NCBI RefSeq assembly: GCF_001039355.2
Contig: NW_019775336.1
Location: forward strand, 58,331-116,595
From: Lingula anatina
Taxonomy: Eukaryota > Brachiopoda > Lingulata > Lingulida > Lingulidae
Reading direction: 5' to 3'
DNA length: 58,265 bases
How positions within the stretch are numbered: position 1 is the first letter of the stretch; the number at the start of each line of letters is the position of its first letter. Made by a program: the position numbers and the translations under genes. Under the pieces are notes generated by a model, which made no database searches, was not told the origin of the DNA, and saw nothing but the letters and a program-made list of their open reading frames with translations. Positions 35,124 through 47,561 of the stretch are shown here, in pieces.

Positions 35124-36263
35124 CCAACAGAAAATATATACAAAGACTAATAGTACCTTGTTTGTACTCCGGTTTACATCGAGCTAAGGCGTCCTCCACC
35201 TCTCTCAAGCTCAAGGGCGTACCGAACAGCTGCACGCACGCAAGTCGCCCCTGGTACCGATTAGGATAAATCATCCTCCGACCTAAATCAAGCGTGCCGC
35301 TGGTCGAAGCACTAATTGAGCCAATATTTGCGGTGTTACCCACAGTCAGCGGGCGGGCTAACGTCGACACCCCTATGTCTAGATTTCCCGAGTCATAGTC
35401 ATACCGAACGAATGCTTTGTGCCAAGTATTCAACGTGAACGCATTCTTAAGTTCTATAGGATGTTCTCTCAGCGATGGATTTTCCACCACGTTTGTCCAA
35501 AACGATGTTCCCGTTGGGTGCTGCATAACATGAAGCCCATAACGATGAATCACTCTGTATTCAAATAAAGTTTGCAACGCATTACTCTCTGGGAACATAA
35601 GGAAAACTAATGTAAATCTGTTCCTTACGTCCAAACCCCCATTGTTCGGAATCATAATGTAAGAACCGTCGGCTGCTGAGAACCCCAAAGCTCTGTCATC
35701 GCCATATGGGCCTGGTGCTAGACTGATGTTATAAAGAACACCGTGGTGACCATTGCCGCTGACGTCATTGCCCAGGTTGGCGTCATCAAATGGCCAGAAG
35801 GCTACTGGTAGTTTTGGGATCGAAGCTGAATTTAAAATATTTGTGAAAAAATTGGTCATACATTTTCAAAAGGGAATTAACAGGTGTTTAATTCAAGCTA
35901 TTTTACTCTAAAAAAGCCTATCATTTGTAATTCATGTTCACGACAGATTTTGCACATAAAATGAGAAAAAGGGAGAAGGAGAGGTAAATGAGGGGGAGAG
36001 AGGAGGTGATAGCGCAAATTATGTAAACAGAAAGAAGAAAAATCCATATTTCAGCAAGAAGGGAAAAAGACTGTACCAACAACAACAATCGATTCTATAT
36101 GTCTTAAAAATGAAGGCAAAGGACATAACATACATTACTTAAAGATAAAAAGAAATGAAGATAAAAGATGAAGAGAAGAAAGGTGGTGAATAGCCTTACC
36201 TTGAATTCCGTGGAAAGGCACGATGGCGACAAACTCCAGGAAAAACGCGATGTGCGATTTCAT
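34642..36263 (-). CDS. Secreted LamG-like + PAN/apple-like protein, copy 1
   Basis: Exons on the minus strand: 36263-36200 (64 nt), 35825-35157 and 34859-34642, giving 316 codons plus stop; all introns are phase 1. Residues 1-21 form a signal peptide (MKSHIAFFLEFVAIVPFHG). The middle exon encodes a concanavalin A-like/LamG-type jelly-roll module beginning PVAFWPFDDANLGNDVSGNG and ending with a Cys pair (GRLACVQL...RCKPEY). The last exon encodes a short PAN/apple-like module (CSAKCLRATCRNLAY...CLL). Family knowledge: such modules bind glycans or proteins extracellularly; no catalytic residues are expected. It is a clear paralogue of the plus-strand gene at 37492-39853, in mirror image. The phase-1 introns fit module shuffling. 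The particular ligand and tissue are unknown. Confidence 0.9.
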
Positions 36264-37491
36264 TTCCTGAACAATTAGTTTTTCTGGAACGCGTTAAAAA
36301 TATCTAGATTTCTGTTGTTGGCAGGAGCCTTTCGCCACAGTAAGGGCTATCGCGTACTTATAATAGATTCAGATGATAATTTGACAAACACTGTTCACTT
36401 TAGATAACATGTAGTCTAAAACTATCTAGCGCCTCAGATACTTTGTGATGGACTTGATATACTGTTTTATCTACTAGTTACACCTTGTCAATCATGAATC
36501 ATTTTAAGATATTAAATATTCATGTGTGCCATTAGTTAACTCTCAAATATCAATATACAACAATACCAAAAAACTCTATTGGTAAAACTGTCTTGCTTAC
36601 AATGCGTGTCAAACCTATATACATAGACAGAATGAATTTTCCCAGGAATTGCAAGAATTTTCCCATTGTTTCAAGGTAGCCACATCCGTTGAAAAAATAA
36701 CCATCTATAAGCCAACCCGCTTTAGAGTTCAAAAAATCATTTCTTTTTTATGATTTTTATCGTCATATTAGAAATTTCCCGATTCCCAACCCCAGTACAA
36801 GAGTACGGTAATGGATCGATCTTTTCAATGGGCAAAAATTATCAATTTTTTAAATATATTTATTTATTTATTTATTTCTATATAGCATTTGTGGTGCTTT
36901 AGTACCCCGTCACCATGTAACATGTTGACTGCCTAACGGCTTATTGCTGACCTCTTACGTTAAATCAGACCAGCAGTTGTGTCTGAATGCATCCACAGAC
37001 ATACCCACTAGGCCTTCCACTAAGAGGAACTTGATCAATTTTCCACACCACCATTCCTTTTTCACAGAACCAGTAATTGCCTTATTCACATAAAACGGAA
37101 GCACGCATGAAGAATTTTCGAACAATTTTCTGCAGGACGTCACGAAGAGAATTTCTTTACAAGCCATTAAGTACTTGACCATGAGGTCGATAAACAATCT
37201 GAACTCAATTTGGACACAATATGAATATGTAATATTGCTGAACATAAGATTATTGCAGTGCTACATGGACAGTAACCGACAAAAGAATTAATGGATATTA
37301 CATTCATCACATCGTTCACATTTACTTCCCACCTGTTATGGAAACGCTACACGCATTTGGACAACGGGTATATTTTTCAGAGTACATGTACTCACCCATG
37401 TACATGTAAAACGCATTCTTTCAATGTGAGAGCAGTGAAGAGATACGTTTTCTACCAGTGCATCTAATACACAGATTGCCAACCAAAGAAC
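36264..37491. promoter_or_regulatory. 1.2-kb divergent intergenic region between two LamG-PAN paralogues
   Basis: The two start codons face away from each other across this interval, so it must hold both promoters or a shared one. It is AT-rich with an (ATTT)n tract at about 36850-36880 and contains no supported exon. I did not find a convincing TATA box or an inverted duplicate of one promoter in the other. Confidence 0.5.
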
Positions 37492-39853
37492 ATGCGACTC
37501 CACGACAGTTTCGTCCTTATATGTTCCCTGGCATTGTGCGCCAAGGGAATTCAAGGTACGATCAGAGTTCTTTCACCAGGAATGCAAAAAAAGTTTCTTT
37601 AAACAAAAACTATATTAATTCAAATTTGCTTGCAGCAAGGATTTCGGTGTTTCACAAAATGTTTTTTAAGAAAAAGTGTTATTCAAACTTTGAGTATGTA
37701 TAAGACGGCTTAAAGACGTTGTTTGCGTTATTATAAGGTTGCCATTCCCAAAATCTCCTACATGTAGTGCCACAATGACTAGGATAAGTCTACTGTTGCA
37801 CACAGTTCTAATGATAATAAGAAGTTTATTTAAATCACTGTAAGTAAAAGTTTGGAGTTGTACAGATAAACAAGTTTGAGTAAAATTTTTAAACTAGAAA
37901 TATTTATATAAAAATAAAGGCTTTACGTTAAGAACAAATTGAGTTCGAGATAAAAAGCAGACCTCTAAAAAAGTAAGATAAAGAACATTAGCGGCTATGC
38001 ACGCGCGAGACAGAGCTACCAAACCCGCCATTAGAACTTGTCCATTTTATTGTAGGCACAATGTTCAAACTACCCGTCGCCTTCTGGCCCTTAGATGACG
38101 CCAACCTGGGAAATGACGTCAGCGGCAATGGTCATCACGGTGTTCTTTATAACGTCAGTCTGGCACCAGGCCCATATGGCGATGCTAGCGCTTTGGGATT
38201 CTCGCAAGATGACGAGTCACATATTGAAATACCGAACCGTGAAGGGTTGGTCCTCCAGGGCAGTTTCACCCTGCTGTTCCTACTGTTCCCAGAAAGAAAT
38301 GAAACATGTTATGTACTACAGATAGTTGGAGACCAAATCAGTCTTCACGTGAGGCAGTTCCCAGTGGGCTCCACGTTGCAGGTATCTACAAAACCAGCCA
38401 ATGAATCGTATGGTGGGCACCGTCAGAGACTGGAAAACGCTTTGGAAATCAACACTTGGTATAAGGTACTCTTAGTATATGATTCCGCTGTGGGGATCTT
38501 GAAGACCGGGATAGCAACTTTGGATGCCCCCCTGAATTTCAATAAAACCTCTGCACTGGGAAGGTTCGCCCCTAACAATGCTACTTCCATAGCCCTTGGT
38601 CAGAGGAGCACAGAAGGCGGGCGTATGTTCACCGGTAGACTGGCATGTATGCAGTTGGTGAAAGGAGCTTTAGGCAACATCCAAGATGCGGAGTTTGCCC
38701 TGACACGGTGCAAACCGGAGTACACAGTCGGTAGGTACTCTCTGAGAGGACCTTTTTGACATACTTTTGTTGCTTTTAATTCTTCTCTCTCTCTTTCTCT
38801 CTCTCTCTGTGCCATACCTCAAGGACACACCCACCCATATTCTGCCACAATGTTCTGTCATTAGCCCTCTTCACAATCTCTACTTTTTAGACTAAAACAT
38901 ATCTGACCTGCAATTGTCCCTTAATACTTTTGTTTGCTGCACTCTGTTTCCCACCAATCATTATTTACTTACATGTCAAAGAAAACTTAGAATCTTTAAT
39001 CAATATCCTTTCTACTTGTAGCCCTGCTCTTTCCAAAACTTCCACATTTCTCACTTTGTTGTTCGCACGATTTCTAATATACTTGAATTATCATTTTACG
39101 TTGCTTCAATTCCCACCTTTGTTTAAGAAGTTCGTGCGACTATGTCAAAATGTAAGCCTTCGCAAGATGCAAGAAAGTGGTCGGGAAAGTAGGTACTCTT
39201 TTGTTATTGTTTTCCTTGCCTTTGGTGTTAAAGGCTAATGCACGTCGTTCAACGAAGCAGATTTATGTATTAAAGGTGACATAATGGTATTTTATGAGTT
39301 GTTTCATTGATTGTCGTCTAGATAAACATGCATCCAGTACCGTAATAGAGAATGCATACAAACGTAGCATAAAGTTCTGACACCATCGGTCACATTTAAA
39401 AATCTAAGAAAATGCTCACTTTTTAATGCATTGCTGCAAAGAGCCCGAAGTCAATTTTTGGCCTGTAATCTACTAATTCGGATTTAGCTCTTTAACTTGT
39501 TTATTTAAATAAGTATGTTAAAGGTCTCTTATACCATGGACCTAATTCTCCAGACAATATTTATCAGACTCGAATGCACTCTATGGACACGACAACAACA
39601 ATACTAACATTAAATCAAATGAATTCCAGATCGAATGTTATACAAGTGGCCAGGCACCACAACCATACCAAGTCCATATCTGGCTTACCAAGGCGTCTCG
39701 TGTTTGACGGAGTGTGCTTCGAGATGTCTCCGCGAGAAATGTCGCATTCTGGCCTACCAAGAACAGAGTGGGATCTGTCTGCTGGGGCACGGATTCGGAG
39801 TACAGCAAGTGACAGGAGAGGGTGAATTTAAGGTGTATAGTGACGTCCCTTAG
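37492..39853 (+). CDS. Secreted LamG-like + PAN/apple-like protein, copy 2
   Basis: Exons 37492-37555 (64 nt), 38056-38730 and 39630-39853, giving 320 codons plus stop; both introns are phase 1, exactly as in the neighbouring paralogue. The signal peptide is MRLHDSFVLICSLALCAKG. The LamG-type module opens KLPVAFWPLDDANLGNDVSG, carries two NxT/NxS glycosylation sites in its second half, and ends RLACMQL...RCKPEY. The PAN-like module has five Cys (SCLTECASRC, EKC, GIC). The last exon starts DRMLYKWP, matching DRMLHKWP in copy 1. Role inferred: extracellular lectin-like or adhesion protein. The small signal exon was located by its ATG, hydrophobic core and the CAAG|GT donor shared with copy 1. 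Confidence 0.9.
38783..38809. repeat. (CT)n tract in LamG-PAN copy 2 intron 2
   Basis: Short CT-rich simple repeat about 50 bases after the exon 38056-38730 donor. Confidence 0.9.
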
Positions 39854-40612
39854 ATACGCGCGTTACCATGGTAATTTAGGTCACTGACCGACATGCCAAC
39901 CTAGCAACATATTCACCAGTATTTTCTTCACATTGGGAGGCAGGGGTGGTCAGTCTTGATTCATTGTGACGAAGCAATGGATTTATTTTATTCAATTTTA
40001 TTCTATTTAAGAATTGTGAACCAGGCGAATCAAGGCAACATATTGCCATGGTGATACACTCGTAATACTAAGGAACACAGGATTTTATTTCGCCAGTTTG
40101 CTAAGAAATTGAATAACAGTTTAATAAGTAACACACAGTGCTTATAACAATGCGGTTACGTATAATTTCAATTCCATGAACATAAATGGTCTCTCAGATA
40201 AGATACTGTTACTGCAACAATTGTGATAAAGTAAGTATTATGTCCTGATTTTTGTTGGAAAATGATATTTTGGCCATTTTAATGCAACAATCTTGCTTCA
40301 TCAGAGATATCTGTTATGCACAGTCATTCTCGGCTGTACCTTATAGAAAATGAGGGGTACACATGTTCTAATCTTGTTTCGACGTTCTTTCAATATCCCT
40401 CGCTTTTTAATTACGCTCGTACCATTCTTAAATTCAGGTATACTGGTGCGTACAGTGAATCCATTTTTTTTTTTTTTTTTGCAATAAATGACGATATATT
40501 CATTTCAATATTTGCCTTCAGTCTTCATTCCTTTAAGAGCAAAAGACGGAACTTTGGTGAGGTTAAAACAAATTATTATAAATACCAGTAAATGTGTACG
40601 AAAAATATTCTA

Positions 40613-41059
40613 CTAATATCGAGGTTCGTATCTGACTCCCGGTAGCGGTCCATTGTTGCATCTGTCGCCCTCACAAAAACACCAGAGGGAGTCAGTTTGT
40701 TTGTGGCAGCCAAGACGGTACGGATCCACTTTCCACTCGCCTTGATAACACCCGCGGTAAATATCTGGAATAAATAGTAATATGCTATGAGCTACCAGTT
40801 ATATTATACTAAGAGTTTCCGATGGGTTTCTTGTGGTACCTGCACTGCATATTCCTTCGTGGGCCAAAGAATTATTATTCAATAAATGAATAAGCTTTCC
40901 CAAATAATTTTTTCATCTTTATGTACAAAACGATTCGGCGCCATCGCCGACACGGAAGTTAAGCTGGTTGGTTGGAAAAATGCATGTATAAACGAATAGC
41001 TCTGTATAAGGAAAAAACTAGCGGATCCAGATGTGGGCAAAACGGCTACCCCCCCCCCC

Positions 41060-41098
<39 letters not shown>

Positions 41099-42288
41099 TA
41101 CAATGTAGCTGCTGAGGTATCCTATCAAATCACCTATCCACCCGCCCCTCAAAAAATAAATAAATAAATAAATAAATAAATAAAAAATAAAAAAGAATCG
41201 ATAGTGGGAAACGAGACGCAACCAAGCAATTTTTCCGCCGCCTTGCTCTTCTTTATACATGTGGCAGGTGTTGTTACTGGAATGGTAGTCCTAGGAATGG
41301 CGGTCTGGGGTCCCATACGATTAGTACAGGTTAGGGTAACACGGGGTATTAGGGTAAGTATATGGGATGGATGTCACATGTACAAAGTAAGCTCAATGGG
41401 AAGCGGACTACGGTTCATAGCAGGCTACTATTCCTGTCACACCATTACTATATGTTGTACATTTTTGTTTGCAATTACCAAGGAAAGTGAGGCGACATTT
41501 TAAAACCACCCCACCCCCCTGCTATCTCAAATTTCTGGATCCGCTAGTGTTCGCATAAAGGGCCATTCCCATAACCCTATATATCGTACTAGCAGCGATC
41601 TATCGATCTATCTCAGCGGGGATTCTTGCTAAGGCGCAGAAAATGTAATCAGATTAAATGTCAGATTAAATGTCTGGCACGCCCCCTCGTAACTTAATTT
41701 ACTTTGTGGTCTACAATGTTTTTTTGCGAGGGGGCTTTCTAGACAATTTATTCAGCTGATTACATTGTCTGTGCCTTAGCAAGAATACCCGTTGAGATAG
41801 ATCGATCCTGCTACTACGATAAGGTAACGGGAACGCAGTCTAAGAGACTACAAAACCAACATACGTCCATTTTTGTCCATCCTGATGTAACAGTTACTGC
41901 TGCATGCCCAAACATTGATCCCATACGCCTCTGCGTCGTAATGCGAGAATGGCCCCCGACATGGCACCCATCCCGGAAATTGCGTCAGACCTCCCCTCAC
42001 GTGATGCTCATAGCTATGGATACCGTTGTTACGGCGGGAATATGGATCTTCGTGCCCTTGTTCATCGTAGTATATTCTGCCAAATTCTTTGTGAAATTTG
42101 ACGCGTGGTCCGAAAGAACACTGGTAGCAGCTTTTACCTAAAATAACGTGTTGATCTTTTATAATATGAATTTTCTGTATGTTGTCTTTGAGTTGTTTGT
42201 TTGCATCGCACATAGGCTATATTGTTGTAATACAACTCAAATTGATGCACGGACTAAAAAAAAGAAAGAAAGATACAAACAAACAAAC

Positions 42289-42319
<31 letters not shown>

Positions 42320-42474
42320 ACATGCAAATCGAAAATTACGTTACCATAATGATATCCAGACGTCTGTGGTCGGTACACTTGCCTCGGCTCTCTGTCACTC
42401 CTTTCAGCTAACATTCCTGTCACGGTGACAACAATCAGCAACAAGATCGCTGGAGCAGTCGATGTGCATACCAT
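40613..42474 (-). CDS. Secreted Ly6/uPAR-like (three-finger type) protein
   Basis: Exons on the minus strand: 42474-42345, 42137-41865 and 40764-40613, giving 184 codons plus stop; both introns are phase 1. Residues 1 to about 23 form a signal peptide (APAILLLIVVTVTG). The mature part opens its Cys-rich domain with CYQC and closes it with CFCEGDRCN, the CxCxxxxCN signature of Ly6/uPAR domains. I count ten Cys in the domain, as in three-finger folds. About 60 residues separate the second and third Cys, a longer first segment than usual. The chain stops soon after the final CN without a hydrophobic GPI-anchor signal, so secretion is inferred. Family members are receptor modulators or ligands; nothing here tells which. 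The second intron carries a (CA)n run and two MITE-like elements. Confidence 0.85.
41052..41097. repeat. C-run plus (CA)n microsatellite
   Basis: A run of C followed by CA dinucleotides, and an (AAAT)n tract at about 41153-41187, all in the second intron of the Ly6-like gene. Confidence 0.9.
41266..41443. mobile_element. MITE-like element, family E copy 2
   Basis: Ends ggtgttgttactggaatgg and ctattcctgtcacacc are inverted. The interior contains ggaatggcggtctggggtcc and tagtacaggttagggtaaca. Inside the Ly6-like gene intron 2. Confidence 0.8.
41558..41845. mobile_element. Fold-back MITE-like element, family B copy 3
   Basis: Left: agggccattcccataaccct with tcgatctatctcagcgggga. Right: ttgagatagatcgatcctgc with aaggtaacgggaacgcagtc. 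The right end stops about 20 bases from the exon 2 donor of the Ly6-like gene. Confidence 0.8.
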
Positions 42475-43756
42475 TATAATTGTTTAAAACCCAATAATAA
42501 CAGAATGCTTTTAACTTACGTCTGCTGCGATTTTGCTTAAATGATGAGCGCTAAGTGCAGTTTCTTCCTAACGCTTGTAAGTGTCTGTATTTTTAAGTTT
42601 ACATGCATAACAACATGGAAAGCACTTGTACCTAAAGTCCGGTGTGATTTCGGCAAGGTGATGAACGCTTTCAGGCGAACAAGCGCAGTTTTACTAGAAG
42701 ACTTTAAACTGGCCCGTTAGATTACGAACGACACCTTGTCTAAGTTATCTCTTGAAAAAAAGAATAAGCGGAAATGTTTAGCAACTGTGGTCACAAAATG
42801 TTTAACAACAGCTGGCGATCTGAAAATTCATTATCATTAGGTCAACTGTAATAATTATATGAACTGCCTCTATAAATATCTCTATCTTTCAGCATACAAA
42901 ACAACTCGGGATAGGACAACATCGTATACAAGGGTGTAGAAGCGATGTCAAGGTATCACACCAAAGAAAAAAAGACGGTTTTTTTCCCAGTAACGCCCAT
43001 TGTATCGGGGCCAATGTGTGGGGCTAATATGTACTTAGTTATGACAAACTGACTGCGGTTACTAGAGAACTAATCAGATATTCTAAAATTTTCTGTTTTT
43101 AAGAGAAGTTTCAAGCTTCGTGTTTCTTTAAAAGAAATGTTACACTCACGAAGGTTGTTTGTAATCTCCCCATCAATAAATCAATAAATGAATAAATAAA
43201 TAATGGAATGAATGAACACGTAAAGAAAAAAAGAAAGAAAGAAAGGCAGTCCTTCTCACATCCAAAAAAGACGTACGAGTATATCAGAACGTAATTAGAA
43301 TTGCCATTAGTACACAGTTAGGACAGAGCGCTACATTAATATTCTTCATTAATGAGAAGCACCAGCTGTAGAACCCCGTTGACTCCATAAACTGACACAA
43401 ATGAAGACCACGCCTACTGTGTCTGGGCTATGCACGCACTACTGACAGCTGTGACACATTGTTATGAATATTGATCGCATATTCTGAGTGAACATTTGAT
43501 GTGCACTAAAATTTACTGTCTGAAGTCATATATCCATCCAATTCATCAATTTTCTATTAATAGGTTTGCTTTATTCATTACGTTTTTTTGGACTTATCTA
43601 TTCATCTACTTATCTGTCTACTTATTCGTGCTGTCTATCTATATATGTATGTATCTATCTATCTTTGCTTTTGACGTATTTGTATCTTCGCTCATCCGTA
43701 ATCTATCAATTGCAAGTGTATGCTGCTACAGGGCTGCTATATGTCACGCGTTAATC
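42475..43756. other. Intergenic; no gene recognised
   Basis: 5' flank of the Ly6-like gene followed by AT-rich sequence with short (AAT)/(GAAA) tracts and a low-complexity tatctatctatc stretch at about 43600-43670. No supported exon. Confidence 0.4.
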
Positions 43757-43829
43757 AGTGCCATCATCACCATCATCATCATCATTATAATAATAATCAT
43801 CATCATCATCATCAAAATCATTATAAACA

Positions 43830-43890
<61 letters not shown>

Positions 43891-43967
43891 CATCAACATC
43901 ATTATAAACATCATCATCATCATTATTATCATTATTATTATTGTTGTTGTTGTTGTTGTTGTTGACG
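43757..43967. repeat. Composite trinucleotide array (CAT/ATT/GTT)
   Basis: About 210 bp of uninterrupted triplets: CAT then ATT with interspersed CAT, ending in GTT repeats. All frames remain open through it and would read as poly-His, poly-Tyr or poly-Ile, so open frames crossing it are artefacts. Confidence 0.95.
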
Positions 43968-45040
43968 CTGTATATTTTATATATTTTATTTCATAATATT
44001 TTATTAAATATTAAATAATGTTTTATTTCAAAGTTGAAATTTTGACGGGAATTGAAAAATTGAAAAGGTCAAAGCTGTATCCGTTTCGGCAACAGATTCA
44101 CTGAATGCCACTGAGGTAACCAATGTTGAATGCAAAGGGAAAATCATCTTTGATTGCGACAGAGATAAACTTTGTTAAATGCGACAGCGAAGAGCTTTTT
44201 AAGGGTGTGACAGAGGAAATAATTCTTCACTGTGACGAAGGACAGTCGTAATTTGATAAAAATGGTCAGGTTTTATCACATATAATCAACTCAGAGGGCT
44301 TCGTTTTTATGTATGGATTTATCAGAATGGAATATGATGAAAATATATTTAGAATAAGATTGAGATTTTGGTGTTTATTACATAAGATACCTCAGGCGTG
44401 CTAATTAAATGGATACGCATAAGTAGCTTAGAAAATGGTGTTAAAAGCAAGAGAGAAGCGTGCGTTTTGGTGTTCACTACCATTATTCTTGGTTTATCTG
44501 TTTATTTTCTAATTAGTTTTTTTAGCATTTAATTTACCATTGCCAATTTCTTGTACTGTGTGGGATTATTTTGAGCAATATCGTTCCTCTCGTGTCGGAA
44601 GTGACCGCAAAATAAACTGAAATGAATAGATATTTAGTCAGACAGACAAAATGAAAGGAAATTCATTTCACTTTGATAACACTATTATGATATAACAAAA
44701 CGATCGATCTAAGTGCTTTACAATAGTACAAGTCCTATCTTTAACTCAACAATTAATATGCAACTTATTCACGCGTTCAGCCTCGGGAGCGTTCAGACAA
44801 TACACCATTCCATACTACAGCAACCTCGCTCACTATTGTCGGTTGGCCTCACTAAACATCAAACCTGGGCGGGGGAAGGGGGGTAGTGCAAATGCTTGGA
44901 GCGCCTCATAGGACAACTGGACTGTATCTTTCCCAGGGGAATAAGAACAACAATGTCCAGTTTGTATCAGGGTCAAGAATATCCAGGCATATTTTCAGAT
45001 AATGTAAAGCGCACTGCGACGCATGTGGAGAGCGTACGGC
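43968..45040. other. Intergenic; nothing recognised
   Basis: AT-rich sequence with no supported gene, RNA or element. Confidence 0.4.
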
Positions 45041-45211
45041 ACGGTGTAACGAAACTAAGGGCCCGTGTAACAGAAAGTACGCCCTCCATTCAGTTATTAT
45101 GGTTAGGGTTAGCCTAAACAAAGTGGGTCAAAATTAAGGCTTAGCTAACTGTACAAATGAATGGGAAGCAGACTTTCTGTTATGGGGACTCTCTGTCACG
45201 TTACACCGGTA
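45041..45211. mobile_element. MITE-like element distantly related to family E
   Basis: Outer inverted ends cggtgtaacg / cgttacaccg and an inner pair gtaacagaaagt / actttctgtta. About 100 bp interior, with no coding sense. Confidence 0.7.
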
Positions 45212-46326
45212 CACAAGAACAAAACATTACTTTATACTCCTTTTGTAAGTCGTACTGCTGGCTTGAAAACAGCTTAACGGCTGATGGGTTGGACTTCGGT
45301 TTTGCCCTTATTTCGTGTGTAGACACACCTTCAATCGCGTTCATGCGAGGAGCACACAAAGACGCAACCTGTTCGTTATTCTTAATCGGAAATCGAAGCC
45401 CCGTTATTGATGCACGTGCATGTCAGTCAATTAGGGGTTTAGTCAATTAATTTTATAAATCACTGACCCTGAATATATCGGTTACCCGGGGAATATCGAA
45501 CAGTTATGGCTTGATCTAGCGTCTGCTGGGATTGTTCCGTTGTTCCATTTATGTTTATACAACTAGTGGGTATTGTTAACCGGATAGGAGACTACAACGT
45601 GGGACATTTACTAAGGTACTGTTTTTTTGTTTTTATTTCAGTTATTGTATGTTAATGTTATCAACTACTTTCCGCTGTCTACAGGTGTGTCATTTGAATT
45701 GTTCAACTTACTGGTTTTGATAATGAATTTAATTGTGGGCCTGATGTACAGTATCGCTATTTGGTGTTATGTCAATATTTAAAAAGATGGCACTTAATGG
45801 CATAAGTACTTCCCTGATTGAAATATTAACTAGTGTTCACCATCCCCAACCGTGTCCATTAGGTCGTTTTAAAGGTTTTGATAATTATCATGTAAATTGT
45901 TGGAATATCAATATTTGGTGTAGTGTCCATATTATTTCTTACTGTATACATTTTTTAAGAAGGAAACAATTTGATCACAGAAATGATAGTTACATTATCA
46001 GCAACTCTCCTATGTTTATACTACATGGTCGAAATGTTGATTCAACACTTGAAATTTCAATGTTGAATATTATTTTTGTCCAATCAAACATCAATTGGAA
46101 GTTGAATCCAAATAGAAAGACGACATTGATTTAATGTTTATTCAGCCATCATGTGTCTGCTAGGTGATTGTATTGTACATGTAGGCCCTACCAGAAACTA
46201 TTGATGTGACGACCAGTTACTGGAGTTTATGGCGACGCACTTATAAGTTTTAACAAGATGTACAGTAACGTACTTTATCTTGTGATATTTTCACGTGCCA
46301 TTTTCACATGTTTAGCACCATTTAGA
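45212..46326. other. Intergenic; open frame near 45.8-46.1 kb without support
   Basis: A 121-codon open frame is present but has no signal peptide, domain or splice context that I can support; the rest is AT-rich. Confidence 0.35.
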
Positions 46327-46495
46327 CGGTGTAATGGGAATGGTTGTCCTCATCGAACCGTAGCCCGCTCCCCATTTCTTAATACAGGTGACGTTCGTCC
46401 CATATTCTAACCCCAATACCCCGAATAACACTAACCTGTACTAATCATTTAGGACCCGGAATTCCATTCCCAGGACCACCATTCCTGTTACACCG
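46327..46495. mobile_element. MITE-like element, family E copy 3
   Basis: Ends ggtgtaatgggaatggttgt and ccaccattcctgttacacc are inverted. The interior shares ctaaccccaatacccc and cactaacctgtac with copy 1. Confidence 0.85.
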
Positions 46496-46839
46496 GTCCC
46501 AATATTTTATTACGCTACGGGGGTGGCGAGAGATGGGGTGGGATGGGTGAGAGTTTTACTGCCTTTTTCTAGTTTGCTTACGACTCTTAGGGCCTGAAAA
46601 GATCCTTCGAGTAACAAATATTTATCCAGTTAGCTGGTCGTGGGGGAGGGGGGACTGGGAGAGGGGTGTTTAGATAACTCTTTTGCGAGGTTGTAAAATT
46701 TTCAATCTCAAAATGGCCCTTAGTCAAAAAAAGTCTTCAGCACGATGTAAAAAGGGCCTTTTGCATAAGAAATCCAATATTTTCCTTTTTCCTTTTTTGG
46801 GTTAACTTGTTTCGAATAATTATGGATTAAAATATTGAG

Positions 46840-46840
<1 letters not shown>

Positions 46841-46885
<45 letters not shown>
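46841..46885. repeat. (AAT)n microsatellite
   Basis: Run of about 15 AAT triplets. Confidence 0.95.
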
Positions 46886-46887
<2 letters not shown>

Positions 46888-47561
46888 GTTAAAAATTAAC
46901 AATAATAATTATTATTATCTATAGTCTAAAATCCAACGTATGTTCAATAGACATTACAGAATTTATAAAATTCACAATTAAAAGGGAAAAAAATTACTCA
47001 TGATCATAAGATGAATAGAAGGAAGTTGATAATAGAAAAAATGTTACACTGTATCCCCTCCGTGCTTATGACGAAAATTAGACACATTATTCAGAGTTAT
47101 TTCATTTTGAATAAATATAGATGAATAATCACGGCACAACATTATTTATCAAACATTTTAAAACATAAAGCTGCAAAGTAAAATTAATTGATTCTGTTTA
47201 GTCTCGACAATTGTAAGTTATAGAAATATATCTTCATATTTTGCCGATTCTTGATTATAACTTGTGACTTACCTTAACATTATTGTTTAGATTATTTGCT
47301 TAAATATCAGCATGAAGTCTTCAAAACATAAGCTGGATCTAATAACGAGTGGAGCCACTTTGTTGACAACCGTGCATGCTCAGCGTGTAGGCCTACTAGT
47401 ATTTCTATATAATCATTTCACATTGATATTTTTTCACAGCTGCGATGCATTCTTCGAAGAAAAATATTCAAGACAATCATTTCGATCGGCTACAATGATA
47501 CCAAAACCACCTATTTGGAAAATCTGGATAATTCATAACTGACCGAGAAGGTGACAGTAAA

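Noticed and set aside
43496-43996. 166-codon open frame with poly-Ile/Val
   Set aside because: More than half of it is the triplet array; no domain or signal outside it.
45769-46134. 121-codon open frame
   Set aside because: AT-rich composition, no domain, signal peptide or splice context; cannot be supported as a gene.
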